Positions 35,600-44,631 are shown, counted from the first letter of the stretch. The stretch is DNA of 64,000 nt from Longimicrobiales bacterium (GCA_028278645.1 JANQDZ010000094.1:1-64000); one strand, 5' to 3'. The notes: a model not told the origin generated them from the sequence alone. Program-made: numbers and translations.

Positions 35600-36852
35600 T
35601 GAGCCCCGGACCCTTGACGCCCCTCGCCTACCCGCCCGTTTTCCCCGACATCGTCGAGGAACATCTCGACGAGCTGGAGTTCCTTTGGGAACAAAGGGAG
35701 GCGAGTCTGTTTTCTCCCGACTGGGCTCTGGCCGACCTGGCGGACCATGAAGAACGGGCCGAAGCCCATCTGGATGGCCTTCGCCTCTCAGAGCTGCACG
35801 GCGTGGACCTGGCCCGGGAGAGAATCTCGTCGGACGATCCCTCCGCCGCGGCGGCCGCAACCCTCATTCTCCATAACTCCGGTGAAGGCCAGTATCGGGA
35901 TTTGATTCTCGACGCCCTGCAAACGGCGGAGCAAGGCGCGGTAGAGGGGATCCGCTGGGGCCTGCGCCAAGTGGCACCCGGCGAGTACCCCTCACGCCTC
36001 GAAGCGCTGCTCGGGGACGAAGACGGCCACCGGGCCGCTGCAGCCGCCCATATCCTCGCTTTCTGGAGACTGCCGGCTCCGGGCCTGGATGTCTTGCTGA
36101 GTCGAGAGGACGCCGCCACTCGTCGGCTGGCCCTCGGAGCGGCGAGTCGCCTGGGGGAGCTCTACCCCCAAGAAATCGCCGCAGCCGTGGAAGCGCCGGA
36201 TACAGAGGTGAGGCGAGCTGGTTTGGAAGCTGCGGCCTGGCTGGGCGTCCCTGGCGTCGCTCGGCACTGCCGGTCGGCAGCCGGCCGGGAGATGGATCCC
36301 GATCCCGAAGCCGTCCTGTTCCTGGGCATCCTCGGCGACCAGGAAGATCTTCCGCTTCTGGAAACCCTCGTCGGGCATAAAGAGATGGGTCCGTTCGCCG
36401 TCACGGCCCTGGGGACGATGGGTCGGGTGGAGGCCATTCCGAAGCTCCTGGAGCTCATGGGGGACGACACCCTCGGCGTTCTCGCTACCGCGGCCTATAA
36501 GCGAATCACCGGGGCCGGGGACGTGGAGGGTGAGGCGCCATTCCCGGCCCCCGAGGTCCCGGAGGGAGAGGACGAGCCGGAAGACCTTCCTCCGGATCCA
36601 GAAAAAGCCAGAGCGGATTGGGAGGGCCGGAAGGGAACCATGACCCCAGCCGCTTCATGGCAGATGGGCCTCCCGGTTCCTTCCGACGAGTTCTTCCATG
36701 ACACCCAGACCCTGACTCTCGAGGCGAGACGGGATCTCTACCTTCGCCTCCGGGCTCGGGGTGGCTCGGCTGTTCCCGACATGGAGTTGGAAGCACTGGC
36801 GGTCGACCAAATGTCCCGCAGGATTCCCGGGGCACAAGCGGCGGGGGACTGA
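35599..36852 (+). CDS. TIGR02270 family T6SS-associated HEAT-repeat protein
   Basis: 417 residues from a GTG at 35599 that overlaps the upstream TAG stop (TAGTG). IVEEHLDELEFLWEQREASL, LADLADHEERAEAHLDGLRL and the following helical repeats (LALGAASRLGEL, AGLEAAAWLGVPG, FAVTALGTMGRVEAIPKLLE) match the TIGR02270 family, which occurs only near T6SS genes. HEAT-type helices suggest a scaffold or chaperone. A Pro/Glu-rich spacer (residues about 305-335) precedes a short C-terminal region with SWQMGLPVPSDEFFHD. Molecular function is unknown. Confidence 0.88.
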   Translation: MSPGPLTPLAYPPVFPDIVEEHLDELEFLWEQREASLFSPDWALADLADHEERAEAHLDGLRLSELHGVDLARERISSDDPSAAAAATLILHNSGEGQYRDLILDALQTAEQGAVEGIRWGLRQVAPGEYPSRLEALLGDEDGHRAAAAAHILAFWRLPAPGLDVLLSREDAATRRLALGAASRLGELYPQEIAAAVEAPDTEVRRAGLEAAAWLGVPGVARHCRSAAGREMDPDPEAVLFLGILGDQEDLPLLETLVGHKEMGPFAVTALGTMGRVEAIPKLLELMGDDTLGVLATAAYKRITGAGDVEGEAPFPAPEVPEGEDEPEDLPPDPEKARADWEGRKGTMTPAASWQMGLPVPSDEFFHDTQTLTLEARRDLYLRLRARGGSAVPDMELEALAVDQMSRRIPGAQAAGD

Positions 36853-36855
36853 GAG

Positions 36856-37932
36856 ATGGCCCATCCGGAGATCGAGAACCGCACCCCCTTCGCCACCGAG
36901 GCGTATTTCGCCACGGACGAAGAGGGGCGGCCTCTTGTGGTCCCCATCGTAAAAGCGACGTATGCGGTGGATACCCGGGGCGCCCTCTCCCTGGCGGAAG
37001 AACAGGTGCCTGTCGATTTCCTGGGATCGAACTATGGAGAGCCGGGGGAGAGCAGCATCCGGTTCGAACCCGACATCGCCTTTGTGAAACCGTCCACCGA
37101 TTGTGTCCTGGTGGGGCACGCCCACTCCCCACACAGCCGCGCAACACAGGTGGATGTGACCTTCAAGGCGGGAAGGCTGGAGAAGACGGTGAGGGTTACG
37201 GGGGATCGGCAGGTGGTGGGCGGTGTGAGTCCGGGGATTTCCAATCCGGAGCCCTTCGAGAAAATCCCGCTGGTCTATGAGAGGGCCTTTGGGGGTTGGG
37301 ACCGTTCAGCTGATTCCGAAGACAGATACGGGTATGAGCCTCGAAACCCGGTGGGCGTGGGGTTCGTTTCCAAACACGGCCGGATCATGGAGGGGTCATC
37401 CGTTCCGAACCTCGAGGACCCAGCTGATCCGCTTCCTGCGCCCGGCGCCCGGTGTCGGCCCGCGGGCTTTGGGTTCATCTCGCCGGACTGGCACCCGAGG
37501 GCGTCTTTCGGAGGCACCTATGACGAAGCATGGGTGAACAACCGGGCTCCTTTGCTCCCCAGGGATTTCAACCGGCGCTTCTTTAACTCCGCCTCGGACG
37601 GACTCACCGCTTCCGAATTCTTGGTCGGAAACGAGTGGATCCAGGTCATGGGGGCCACGCCGGAAGGAAACTGGATCTTTCAGCTTCCGGGGCTGGAGAA
37701 CCCGCGCTGCCAGCTCCACACCCGCTTCAGCGGGAGTGTGGAGGTGAACACGGCACTCGATACCCTCATCGTGGACGCCGACGAGCAGAAGGTGATCCTC
37801 GTCTGGCGTGGCCACGCGCCCCTGAGGGACGGGCCTTTGGATCTGGTGACCATGGCGGTGGAGTGCGCCAACGGGCCGAGTGTTGAGCGCCACGCTCCAG
37901 GATCGTCTACCACGCCCTCCACGGGCGCCTGA
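36856..37932 (+). CDS. DUF2169 family T6SS accessory protein
   Basis: 358 residues. ENRTPFATEAYFATDEEGRP, VVPIVKATYAV, LVGHAHSP, PLVYERAFGGWDR, NPVGVGF and PAGFGFISPDWHPRASFGGT then YDEAW are the DUF2169 signatures. DUF2169 proteins are adaptors that sit beside PAAR-like/DUF4150 and effector genes in T6SS loci and are thought to help load cargo on the spike. Three bases separate it from the HEAT gene and 16 from the PAAR-like gene. Confidence 0.92.
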   Translation: MAHPEIENRTPFATEAYFATDEEGRPLVVPIVKATYAVDTRGALSLAEEQVPVDFLGSNYGEPGESSIRFEPDIAFVKPSTDCVLVGHAHSPHSRATQVDVTFKAGRLEKTVRVTGDRQVVGGVSPGISNPEPFEKIPLVYERAFGGWDRSADSEDRYGYEPRNPVGVGFVSKHGRIMEGSSVPNLEDPADPLPAPGARCRPAGFGFISPDWHPRASFGGTYDEAWVNNRAPLLPRDFNRRFFNSASDGLTASEFLVGNEWIQVMGATPEGNWIFQLPGLENPRCQLHTRFSGSVEVNTALDTLIVDADEQKVILVWRGHAPLRDGPLDLVTMAVECANGPSVERHAPGSSTTPSTGA

Positions 37933-37948
37933 CGGGGGTTTTGATCTC

Positions 37949-38374
37949 ATGCCTGCAACCGTGACCGTCAACTTCATGACCGTCATCCACATGGCGAGCA
38001 CCGGGGTCAGTCCCGCGTTTCCCGATGTTTGTAAGACCCCCGCGCCACCCTCTCCCTCGCCTGTCCCCATCCCCTATCCCAACATCGCCATGTCCACCGA
38101 CACGGCTCAGGGTACGAAGAAGGTGAAGGCCGACAAACAATCGGTGGCATTGCAGAACTCCAACTTCGCAATCAGCACCGGTGACGAAGCCGGGTCCGCG
38201 GGAGGAGGGGTTATCTCGAACAAGATCAAGGGGAAAGCCGAGTTCGTGAGCTTCTCCTTCAACGTGAGGTTTGAAGGGAAGATGGTGCCGAAGGCTTTCG
38301 ACCTGATGCTCCACAATGACAAGAACACTCCACCGGCGCCGGTGCTCCAACCTCCTGCGCCGCCCGTCCCCTGA
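37949..38374 (+). CDS. DUF4150 / PAAR-like spike tip protein
   Basis: 141 residues from the ATG at 37949. TGVSPAFPDVCKTPAPPSPS, PVPIPYPNIAMSTDTAQGTK, the VALQNSNFAISTGDEAGSAG segment and GKAEFVSFSFNVRFEGK followed by MVPKAFDLMLHNDKN are the DUF4150 (PAAR-like) pattern: proteins that cap the VgrG trimer and carry or dock effectors. There is no C-terminal toxin extension; it ends in a Pro/Ala tail, so it is a stand-alone tip. Confidence 0.92.
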   Translation: MPATVTVNFMTVIHMASTGVSPAFPDVCKTPAPPSPSPVPIPYPNIAMSTDTAQGTKKVKADKQSVALQNSNFAISTGDEAGSAGGGVISNKIKGKAEFVSFSFNVRFEGKMVPKAFDLMLHNDKNTPPAPVLQPPAPPVP

Positions 38375-38380
38375 TCCGCT

Positions 38381-39526
38381 ATGAGCACGGCTCCACCTCC
38401 GTCCGCTCCCTTTCCGGCCCTTCCCGTCATAGCGGCGGGGATGTGCACCTCCCTGGGTGGGCTCGTTGCGGGCTGCGCCGCGTCCAGGGCGGGGATCCAG
38501 CGAATCTCCGAGCTTGACGGTACGGTTGAAGAGGAGATGGTCTTCTGGGGTCACGCGGTACGGAATATCCCGGAGGGTTCCAGGGGCATGGACCGGCTGG
38601 CCCACCTCGGAGCTCTCGCCCTGGAAGACCTCTTCTCCGAGTTCCCGGATGTCGGGGAGAACCTGGGTCGATTCGGACTCATCGTCTGTCTTCCATCCGG
38701 GTACCTGGAGTGGGCCCTTTCCTTTGCCGCAGGTGCCAGCAGGGACGCCTTTTCCTCAGGCGTGTTCGTGGACCCGAATGAAAGTGCCAGACTCCAGGCG
38801 GCAAGGGAGTCACTACTGCCCACCCTTCTTTCCCTTGCCCCGGATTTACCGGAACCGGTCTGGACAGGTTTGGTCCTCGAAGATCAGGCTGGTTTCGCAG
38901 AGGGTGCGGCCAGGGCTGCCGCTCTTCTCTCCCAGGGGCGGTTGGATTCCTGTCTGCTGGGGGGTTTGGACTCTCGCTTGGCTCCTGAGTTCCTCGAGAT
39001 CCTCGATTCACTCGGCCTTCTCCAGACTCCTGAATTCCCCGCCGGCTTCTTACCCGGCGAAGCGGCGGCCTTCCTCCTTTTGCGAGCTCCGGGGACTGCC
39101 CACCAGCCCCAGGCTTGGATCGAAGGGGCGGCCACGGCGGCGGATGAGGCGCACCGGTTCTCTGGGGCCCCTCCCGTCGGGGATTCACTGACTGAAGCGG
39201 TTCGAAATGCTATGGATGGGAGGGCTTCGGATCAATCCGGGCTCCTGGTTACGGCCAGCGTGAACGGATCACCATGGAATAGCAACGAGTGGGGGTATCT
39301 CCTCACCCGACACCGTTCTTTGGGGGAGGCCGATCACTGGTTCCCGGTTGGCAGTTTCGGAGAGACAGGTGCTGCCTTCGGGCCCGTTGCCGCCTTGATG
39401 GCCATGAGGGGGTTCTCTCGGGGTTACGCAGGGGCTCACCGGGCGGTCATCGTCCTCTCCTCTGAATCCGGGCGAAAAGGCGCGGTTGTATTGAAGGGGC
39501 CCGCATCGACAGGAGACACCCCGTGA
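38381..39526 (+). CDS. Beta-ketoacyl-synthase-like T6SS protein, probably non-catalytic
   Basis: 381 residues with thiolase-fold hallmarks: PVIAAGMCTSLG at the start, GRFGLIVCLPSGY, AALLSQGRLDSCLLGGLDSR and PAGFLPGEAAAFLLLR, then WFPVGSFGETGAAFGPVAAL at the end, the usual last motif region of ketosynthases. Where active enzymes have the nucleophile (ACSSS type) the sequence reads DQAGFAEGAARAA with no cysteine, so decarboxylation/condensation is unlikely. Ketosynthase-like proteins beside DUF4150 and DUF2169 genes occur in some T6SS loci with unknown role. Its stop overlaps the GTG of the phosphatase gene. Confidence 0.75.
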   Translation: MSTAPPPSAPFPALPVIAAGMCTSLGGLVAGCAASRAGIQRISELDGTVEEEMVFWGHAVRNIPEGSRGMDRLAHLGALALEDLFSEFPDVGENLGRFGLIVCLPSGYLEWALSFAAGASRDAFSSGVFVDPNESARLQAARESLLPTLLSLAPDLPEPVWTGLVLEDQAGFAEGAARAAALLSQGRLDSCLLGGLDSRLAPEFLEILDSLGLLQTPEFPAGFLPGEAAAFLLLRAPGTAHQPQAWIEGAATAADEAHRFSGAPPVGDSLTEAVRNAMDGRASDQSGLLVTASVNGSPWNSNEWGYLLTRHRSLGEADHWFPVGSFGETGAAFGPVAALMAMRGFSRGYAGAHRAVIVLSSESGRKGAVVLKGPASTGDTP

Positions 39527-40326
39527 TAGTGAGCGTGGCTGGACTCACCGACACAGGAGAGAGTCGGGACCACAACGAGGACGGGTTCCTCCTCTTCGAG
39601 ATGGGGCCGGACCGGGTGATCGATGAGGCTTTGACCGGGCACCCGCTGGATCAGCGGCCGCTTCTTGTGGCCGTGTCGGACGGGATGGGAGGAGCGTCGG
39701 CCGGTGAAGTGGCCAGCGCCCTGACCACGGAGGCCCTGAGGACCCATGCCGAGGGCGCCATGGCCCGCCTGGCGGGGCACGATCCGCCGGTCCTGGAGGC
39801 TTGGCTGGCGGAGGGCATCCATGAGGCCAACCGCCGGGTGCGTGAAACGGCGGGTAAGGACCCGTCCATCCAGGGCATGGGGGCAACCGCCACGGTCGGC
39901 CTGGTCTTCCCCGGGGCAGCCATCATCGCCCACGTGGGGGACTCCAGAGCCTATCACCTACGGGAGGGACAGCTCACGCAGATCACCACCGATCACACCT
40001 TCGTGGGGCACTTGGTGGCCCAAGGCCACCTTTCCCCAGAAGAGGCGGAGGCCCACGAACAACGCCACGTTCTCCTCCAGGCGGTGGGTACAAAAGAAAC
40101 CCTGGACGTGGGATCCCTGACGGTGATTCTCCGGCCGGGTGACCGCCTTCTCTTCTGCAGCGATGGTCTCTACGACCTGGTGTCCGACGGAGCCATCGCC
40201 GACACTTTGGCCAGCGATGGACAGCCGCCGTTGGCGCAATGCAGAGCCTTGATCACCGCGGCGAACTCCCTGGGCGGGTTCGACAACACGACGGTGGTCA
40301 TTCTTCATGTGGAGGACGTTCGGTAA
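39523..40326 (+). CDS. PP2C-type Ser/Thr phosphatase
   Basis: 267 residues from a GTG overlapping the upstream stop. All PP2C metal-site motifs are present: RDHNEDGFLLFEMG, LVAVSDGMGGASAGEVAS, GMGATATVGLVF, IAHVGDSRAYHLREGQLTQI and RLLFCSDGLYDLVSDGAI, then DNTTVVIL. In T6SS the PppA phosphatase opposes the PpkA kinase acting on Fha; here a kinase gene lies 1.4 kb downstream. An acting pair in post-translational control of firing is inferred. Confidence 0.93.
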   Translation: MIVSVAGLTDTGESRDHNEDGFLLFEMGPDRVIDEALTGHPLDQRPLLVAVSDGMGGASAGEVASALTTEALRTHAEGAMARLAGHDPPVLEAWLAEGIHEANRRVRETAGKDPSIQGMGATATVGLVFPGAAIIAHVGDSRAYHLREGQLTQITTDHTFVGHLVAQGHLSPEEAEAHEQRHVLLQAVGTKETLDVGSLTVILRPGDRLLFCSDGLYDLVSDGAIADTLASDGQPPLAQCRALITAANSLGGFDNTTVVILHVEDVR

Positions 40327-40450
40327 GCGGAGGTTCGGGGGCTGGCGCCCTCGAACGAGGCATGGGCAGATTGGGGTGAGGAGAGACCCTCCGCGGAGAA
40401 AGCGGCGTGGAGCCTCGCCCGGGACTGAGAGACAAGGGGAGACCAGGCGT

Positions 40451-41017
40451 ATGCCGACAACTGTCTTCAAGACCAACAACCGCGTCGAGACCCTCAAGCC
40501 CACTACCAAGAGGTTCCTCTTTCTGAAGAAGACCAAAAAACACATGGGAGTCTGTTTGTCCATGTCCTGCGACTTCCTGCGGATGGCTTACGATCACTCC
40601 GGGATGCTGACGGAACTGAACAAAGCCGACATGAGCAGCGAGTTCAGGTACCAGATCACCCAGGGTGCTTACCACCTGGGCATGAGAGAGTTTGCGAACG
40701 TTTCGGGAGTGGCACAGAAGTACGACTTGAACATCCGGGCCGACCAGACCTGGTGGTCCTATCCGTGGACTACGCTGAAGGGGCGGACGAACACGGCCCT
40801 GGACTATGCGTTCAACGGACCGGCTGGTGGGGGGCTCTTCTGCGTCCCAGGGCATGCCATGGCGGCATTGAGAAAGAGTGGGGATCTTTACTTCTTCGAT
40901 CCGAACTACGGTCTGGTCACACACTATCCCGAAGCCATGTTCAGGGAGTTTGTTGCCGGCTATTTGAAGAACTACGACAGAGCGTTTTTCCGCGTTTACA
41001 GGGCGGTACAGGGTTAG
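40451..41017 (+). CDS. YopT/C58-like cysteine protease, candidate T6SS effector
   Basis: 188 residues from the ATG at 40451. A papain-like triad is visible in order and spacing: Cys35 in HMGVCLSMSCDFLR, His135 in FCVPGHAMAALRKSG and Asp150 in LYFFDPNYGLVTHYP. The GVCLSMS, GHAMA and FFDPNYG segments are those of the YopT-type (peptidase C58) family of host-directed proteases, some members of which act on small GTPases. No signal peptide or membrane segment. It lies after the VgrG-adaptor-PAAR-phosphatase run and before a second cysteine-protease-like gene. Delivery by this T6SS is inference; no obvious immunity gene is adjacent. Confidence 0.72.
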   Translation: MPTTVFKTNNRVETLKPTTKRFLFLKKTKKHMGVCLSMSCDFLRMAYDHSGMLTELNKADMSSEFRYQITQGAYHLGMREFANVSGVAQKYDLNIRADQTWWSYPWTTLKGRTNTALDYAFNGPAGGGLFCVPGHAMAALRKSGDLYFFDPNYGLVTHYPEAMFREFVAGYLKNYDRAFFRVYRAVQG

Positions 41018-41053
41018 ATTTCGAGCATCGGGTCCCTATCGGAGGAGCGGGTC

Positions 41054-41638
41054 ATGCCGGAAGGATTCCAGAGTCTCAAGCTTCAGTGTGGACACACCCA
41101 TGTCCACTACTCCCAAAAGAAGACCGACGAGTGTGCCATGGCCTGCGCCGCCATGGTGATCGCCATGAAACGGGGCAAGTATGTGCCCACGGCACAGCTG
41201 CGGAACACCTCGCAGCAATCGGACGGCCTCTATTACCGCCCGAGCGCCAGCGATGCCGGTGCGAAGGTGAACGATCCGGTGCAATGGCAGCTGGCCATGA
41301 TGATGCGCCAGAGGTTTAAAGGGCACACGGGCGGTGACGCAGGCACAGGCATCGTGAACCTGAAGAATGTCCTGGCCCACTACAACGTCCCCAGCACCCG
41401 GGTTTCGTCGAACGTCCACACCGCAATCCAGAATGCGGACCTGGCTGTCGCCATGGTGTCCTGGAACGGCGGGGGAGCTCACTTCATCGTGGTTCACGGC
41501 TCCTACAAGGGGCACTACTGCATCCTCGATCCTGGGTCCGGCCATAAAATCACGCGAACCTGCCGGGTCGGGGCCACCACCTATAGCCCCTCACCCGGTT
41601 CCACAGGACGGTTCACCGATTGTCTGGTAGTCTCCTGA
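41054..41638 (+). CDS. Papain-like (C39-like) cysteine protease, candidate T6SS effector
   Basis: 194 residues. Gln21 and Cys27 in SQKKTDECAMACAAMVIAMK have the Q-x5-C spacing of papain-fold and C39-type peptidases; His143 in GGGAHFIVVHG and Asp159 in YCILDPGSGHK complete the triad. A Cys31 is also close and could be the nucleophile instead. There is no signal peptide and no GG-leader ABC transporter gene nearby, so it is not a standard bacteriocin-processing C39 enzyme. It starts 36 bases after the C58-like gene and probably forms a cargo pair with it. Substrate is unknown. Confidence 0.68.
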   Translation: MPEGFQSLKLQCGHTHVHYSQKKTDECAMACAAMVIAMKRGKYVPTAQLRNTSQQSDGLYYRPSASDAGAKVNDPVQWQLAMMMRQRFKGHTGGDAGTGIVNLKNVLAHYNVPSTRVSSNVHTAIQNADLAVAMVSWNGGGAHFIVVHGSYKGHYCILDPGSGHKITRTCRVGATTYSPSPGSTGRFTDCLVVS

Positions 41639-41706
41639 CCCACCGGCGGGGTTTTGCCCAGAAGTGTTTGCAGATAAGACCATGATCCTGTGACCTTCCC
41701 CGGCCC

Positions 41707-44631
41707 ATGACGCTTTCGTCCACCTGCCCCAATTGTGGGGAGACCCTGTTCAGGGACGATCTTCATTGTCCCAAGTGTGGTTCGAAGCGGTCCGAGCTGG
41801 TACTGGGTCCGGACCAACTGAAAGGCGCGACCAGAGCTCTCGAAGCCACGTCGTCCGCCGGCGATGGGGCGGTCCCCACGTGCTCCTCCTGCGGCGCTCC
41901 CCGCCTGGCCAGCGACTTATTCTGTACGGTTTGTGGGATGCCCATGGCCGACGAAGCGCCCCCTGCCCCCCAAGAGGCAATTCCGAGTCCTCCAGCACCC
42001 GAAGCGCCACCGCCATCCGACCTCTCGGACCAAGCGACACAGTCCTCGACTCCAAGCGCAGAGTTGGACGGTTGGGCCGAGGTGCGGCACCAGTTGGAAG
42101 AGGCCACTCTCGACGAGTTCGAGATCGTCAAGGAACTCGGCCGGGGTGGTATGGCTGCGGTCTACCTGGCCCGGGACTTGGCGCTGGGGCGGAACGTGGC
42201 GATCAAAGTCATGGCTCCCGGCCTCCTCTTGGGACAGGGGATGGTGGACCGGTTTCGGCAGGAGGCGGTCACCATCGCCAACCTCCAACACCCGAACATC
42301 ATCACCATCCACACTGTTCGGCAGGCGGGTACCCTCCATTTCTTCGTGATGCAACTGGTGGAGGGAGGGTCTTTGGAGGGCGTCCTCGAGCGAACGGAAC
42401 CCCTCCCCGTGGCACTGGTCCAGACCATCCTCTATCAACTGGGTACAGGCCTGGCCCATGCTCACCGCTCCAGCGTCATTCACCGGGACATCAAGCCTGC
42501 CAACGTTCTATTGGATGAAGAGGGGAACGCGATCCTAACCGACTTCGGCATCGCCAAAGTCACCACGGCTTCGAACCTGACGCAGACGGGCTCCACAATC
42601 GGGACCCCGGCCTACATGAGCCCGGAGCAATGCAAGGCCGCGGAGCTCACGAGTGCGTCGGACCAGTACTCCCTTGGAGTGGTCGCCTACGAGATGCTGG
42701 TGGGGCGGGCTCCCTTTGCCGGTAGCCCGTTCGAGATCATGCAGGCCCACACCAGCTCCCCGCCCCACGGAATCCGTGAGCAGCGAGAGGACTGCCCTCC
42801 GGAGTTGGAGGCCGCCGTCCTTCGGATGATGGCGAAGGACCCGGAGGATCGTTTCCCGAGCGTGGCGGAAGCCATCGAAGCCGTGGGAGGTTACCTCCCA
42901 GGGCCTCAGGACCCACTTCGGAAGGAACTGGCGCGCTTGGTGAAGCCCGACGCCCCGGCGCCCACCGCCGGCCGGCCTGCCCTTACCCCTATTCCGGCGA
43001 AAACACCGGTTCCGACCTCCGCTCCTGGATCGGCCCAACCGAGGAAGAAACGGGGCCGGCTCCCGTTCGTGATCGGGGGAGTGGCAGGTGTGGCGACCAT
43101 CGTGACCGTCGCCTTGCTCTCCCCCTGGAGCTCCTCCCCGGGCGACCCCGATCCAGCCGGCCAGGACCCGGCCGCCGCTTCCTCGGTAGTCTTCGAGAAC
43201 CCATCCGAGTCGTTGGTCGTGGGTGCCACCGTCAGAGTCGCGGCCGATATCCGGGATGCGGGGGGTGGAATCCTGGTTGGCCAACCGGTGACCTGGTCCA
43301 CAGACGATCCCACCGTGGCCACGGTGGAGGGCGACACGGAAGAAGTTGTGGTAACCGGAGTAGGCCCAGGAACGGCTTCAATCCAGGCAGACGTAGGTGG
43401 GATACTGGCCAGCTTCATGGTGGACGTATCCGAACCGGCCGTAGGGGAGCTTACGGTCTCCGCCTCTAGCCGGGAGCTGATTCTCGGGGAGCAGTTGACC
43501 CTCACGGCCATTCTCACCGACGAGTCCGGCGAGCGCGTGGTGGACCCGGTATTCTCCTGGACCTCGAGTGACCCTGGGGTGGCCCAGGTCGATCCCCGGA
43601 GTGGGGTGGTGACGGCACGGAGCCTGGGCCGGACTCAGGTCACTGCCTCAGCCGGAGACCAAACGGGTAGAGTCAACCTGCGGGTGGTGGGCCGGGTAGA
43701 GGCCGTGACCGTCGATGAGCCAACCGGATCCCTTGAAGCCGGAGGAACATCGGTGGTCCGAGCCTTGGTCACCTCACGACCCGAAGGCTACGTCGGAGCG
43801 GAGGGGATCACCTGGTTGTCCTCGAACCCCTCGGTGGCTTCCGTGACCATCTCCGAGGCCGACTCGGCGGTACTGACCCTTTTGTCGGAAGGAGAGACCG
43901 TCCTGACCGCCGAGACGGAGGGGGTCCAGGGCGCTCTGACGCTCCGCGTCGCTGCCCCCACCGCGCCGGTGACGCTCGACCTCTCGTCTTCTCTGGTCTC
44001 TTTCGAAGCCATGGAGGGGAGAACCGACCCCTCGGGAGAGGCGGTGGTCGTTACCGTGACGGGGGATGCCACCCCCACCGTGGGTCCTGTGGACTACCGG
44101 GGAGGGGGGAGTGGCTGGTTGCGTGCGGCCCTGGAACCCGTGGCGGGCGGAGGCGCCAGCCTCACCTTACAACCCGAGCTTGGAACCCTGGCGGCGGGGA
44201 GTTATCAGGCCGGCGTACCGGTCTCCGCGGGGGAGGTCACGCGGGTGGTGGAGGTTCGTTTCACCGTCACGGAGGATCCCACCGCCGGCCCCGTCGAACC
44301 CAACGCGGCTGCGGAACAGGGGGTTACGGCCCTGCTGGCCCAGTATGCCTCGGCCATAAACAACAAGAACACCAATCGTCTGAGGGAGCTTTTTCCCACG
44401 CTCCCGCAGGATGCCATCAATGACCTCCTGACCCTCCGGGAAACCGATACCTATCTCCTTCAGCTGGTGCCTGGGAGCTTGAGGCTCGGGGCCCAGGAGG
44501 GGACCCTGGACGGCGACGTGATGTCCAGCGTTCTGGGGAGTGGGAACCGGGGAGAGGCAGTTCGGATGATCTATACCTTCGGCCGGGGAGACCAGGGGTG
44601 GTACCTGGTCTCCCTCCGGGCCGGGGGTTGA
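41707..44631 (+). CDS. Ser/Thr protein kinase with zinc ribbons, BIG2 and BACON-like ectodomain
   Basis: 974 residues. Two N-terminal zinc ribbons (CPNCGETLF..CPKCG and CSSCGAPRL..CTVCG), an Ala/Pro linker, then a complete kinase domain from residue about 138: ELGRGGMAAVYLARD, AIKVM, HRDIKPANVLLD, DFGIAKV and GTPAYMSPEQ. A TM lies near residues 452-472 (LPFVIGGVAGVATIVTVALL). The outer part has about three BIG2 Ig-like domains (for example VTWSTDDPTVATVEGDTEEV), one BACON-like repeat (about 754-860, LVSFEAMEGRTDPSG) that resembles units of the giant lipoprotein next door, and a SnoaL-like end (LLAQYASAINNKNTNRLREL). It is the likely PpkA counterpart of the PP2C gene. Confidence 0.88.
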   Translation: MTLSSTCPNCGETLFRDDLHCPKCGSKRSELVLGPDQLKGATRALEATSSAGDGAVPTCSSCGAPRLASDLFCTVCGMPMADEAPPAPQEAIPSPPAPEAPPPSDLSDQATQSSTPSAELDGWAEVRHQLEEATLDEFEIVKELGRGGMAAVYLARDLALGRNVAIKVMAPGLLLGQGMVDRFRQEAVTIANLQHPNIITIHTVRQAGTLHFFVMQLVEGGSLEGVLERTEPLPVALVQTILYQLGTGLAHAHRSSVIHRDIKPANVLLDEEGNAILTDFGIAKVTTASNLTQTGSTIGTPAYMSPEQCKAAELTSASDQYSLGVVAYEMLVGRAPFAGSPFEIMQAHTSSPPHGIREQREDCPPELEAAVLRMMAKDPEDRFPSVAEAIEAVGGYLPGPQDPLRKELARLVKPDAPAPTAGRPALTPIPAKTPVPTSAPGSAQPRKKRGRLPFVIGGVAGVATIVTVALLSPWSSSPGDPDPAGQDPAAASSVVFENPSESLVVGATVRVAADIRDAGGGILVGQPVTWSTDDPTVATVEGDTEEVVVTGVGPGTASIQADVGGILASFMVDVSEPAVGELTVSASSRELILGEQLTLTAILTDESGERVVDPVFSWTSSDPGVAQVDPRSGVVTARSLGRTQVTASAGDQTGRVNLRVVGRVEAVTVDEPTGSLEAGGTSVVRALVTSRPEGYVGAEGITWLSSNPSVASVTISEADSAVLTLLSEGETVLTAETEGVQGALTLRVAAPTAPVTLDLSSSLVSFEAMEGRTDPSGEAVVVTVTGDATPTVGPVDYRGGGSGWLRAALEPVAGGGASLTLQPELGTLAAGSYQAGVPVSAGEVTRVVEVRFTVTEDPTAGPVEPNAAAEQGVTALLAQYASAINNKNTNRLRELFPTLPQDAINDLLTLRETDTYLLQLVPGSLRLGAQEGTLDGDVMSSVLGSGNRGEAVRMIYTFGRGDQGWYLVSLRAGG

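Larger units (their letters stand above)
10689..44631. other. Type VI secretion system gene cluster
   Basis: The 34-kb block contains TssA, B, C, D (Hcp), E, F, G, H (ClpV), I (VgrG), K (twice), L and M, TagJ/ImpE, a PAAR-like protein, DUF6484, TIGR02270, DUF2169, a ketosynthase-like protein, PP2C phosphatase, Ser/Thr kinase and two candidate effectors. All appear intact. TssJ is not recognised. The three leftward membrane-complex genes and the long rightward run suggest two main transcripts plus a lone second tssK. Confidence 0.93.
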
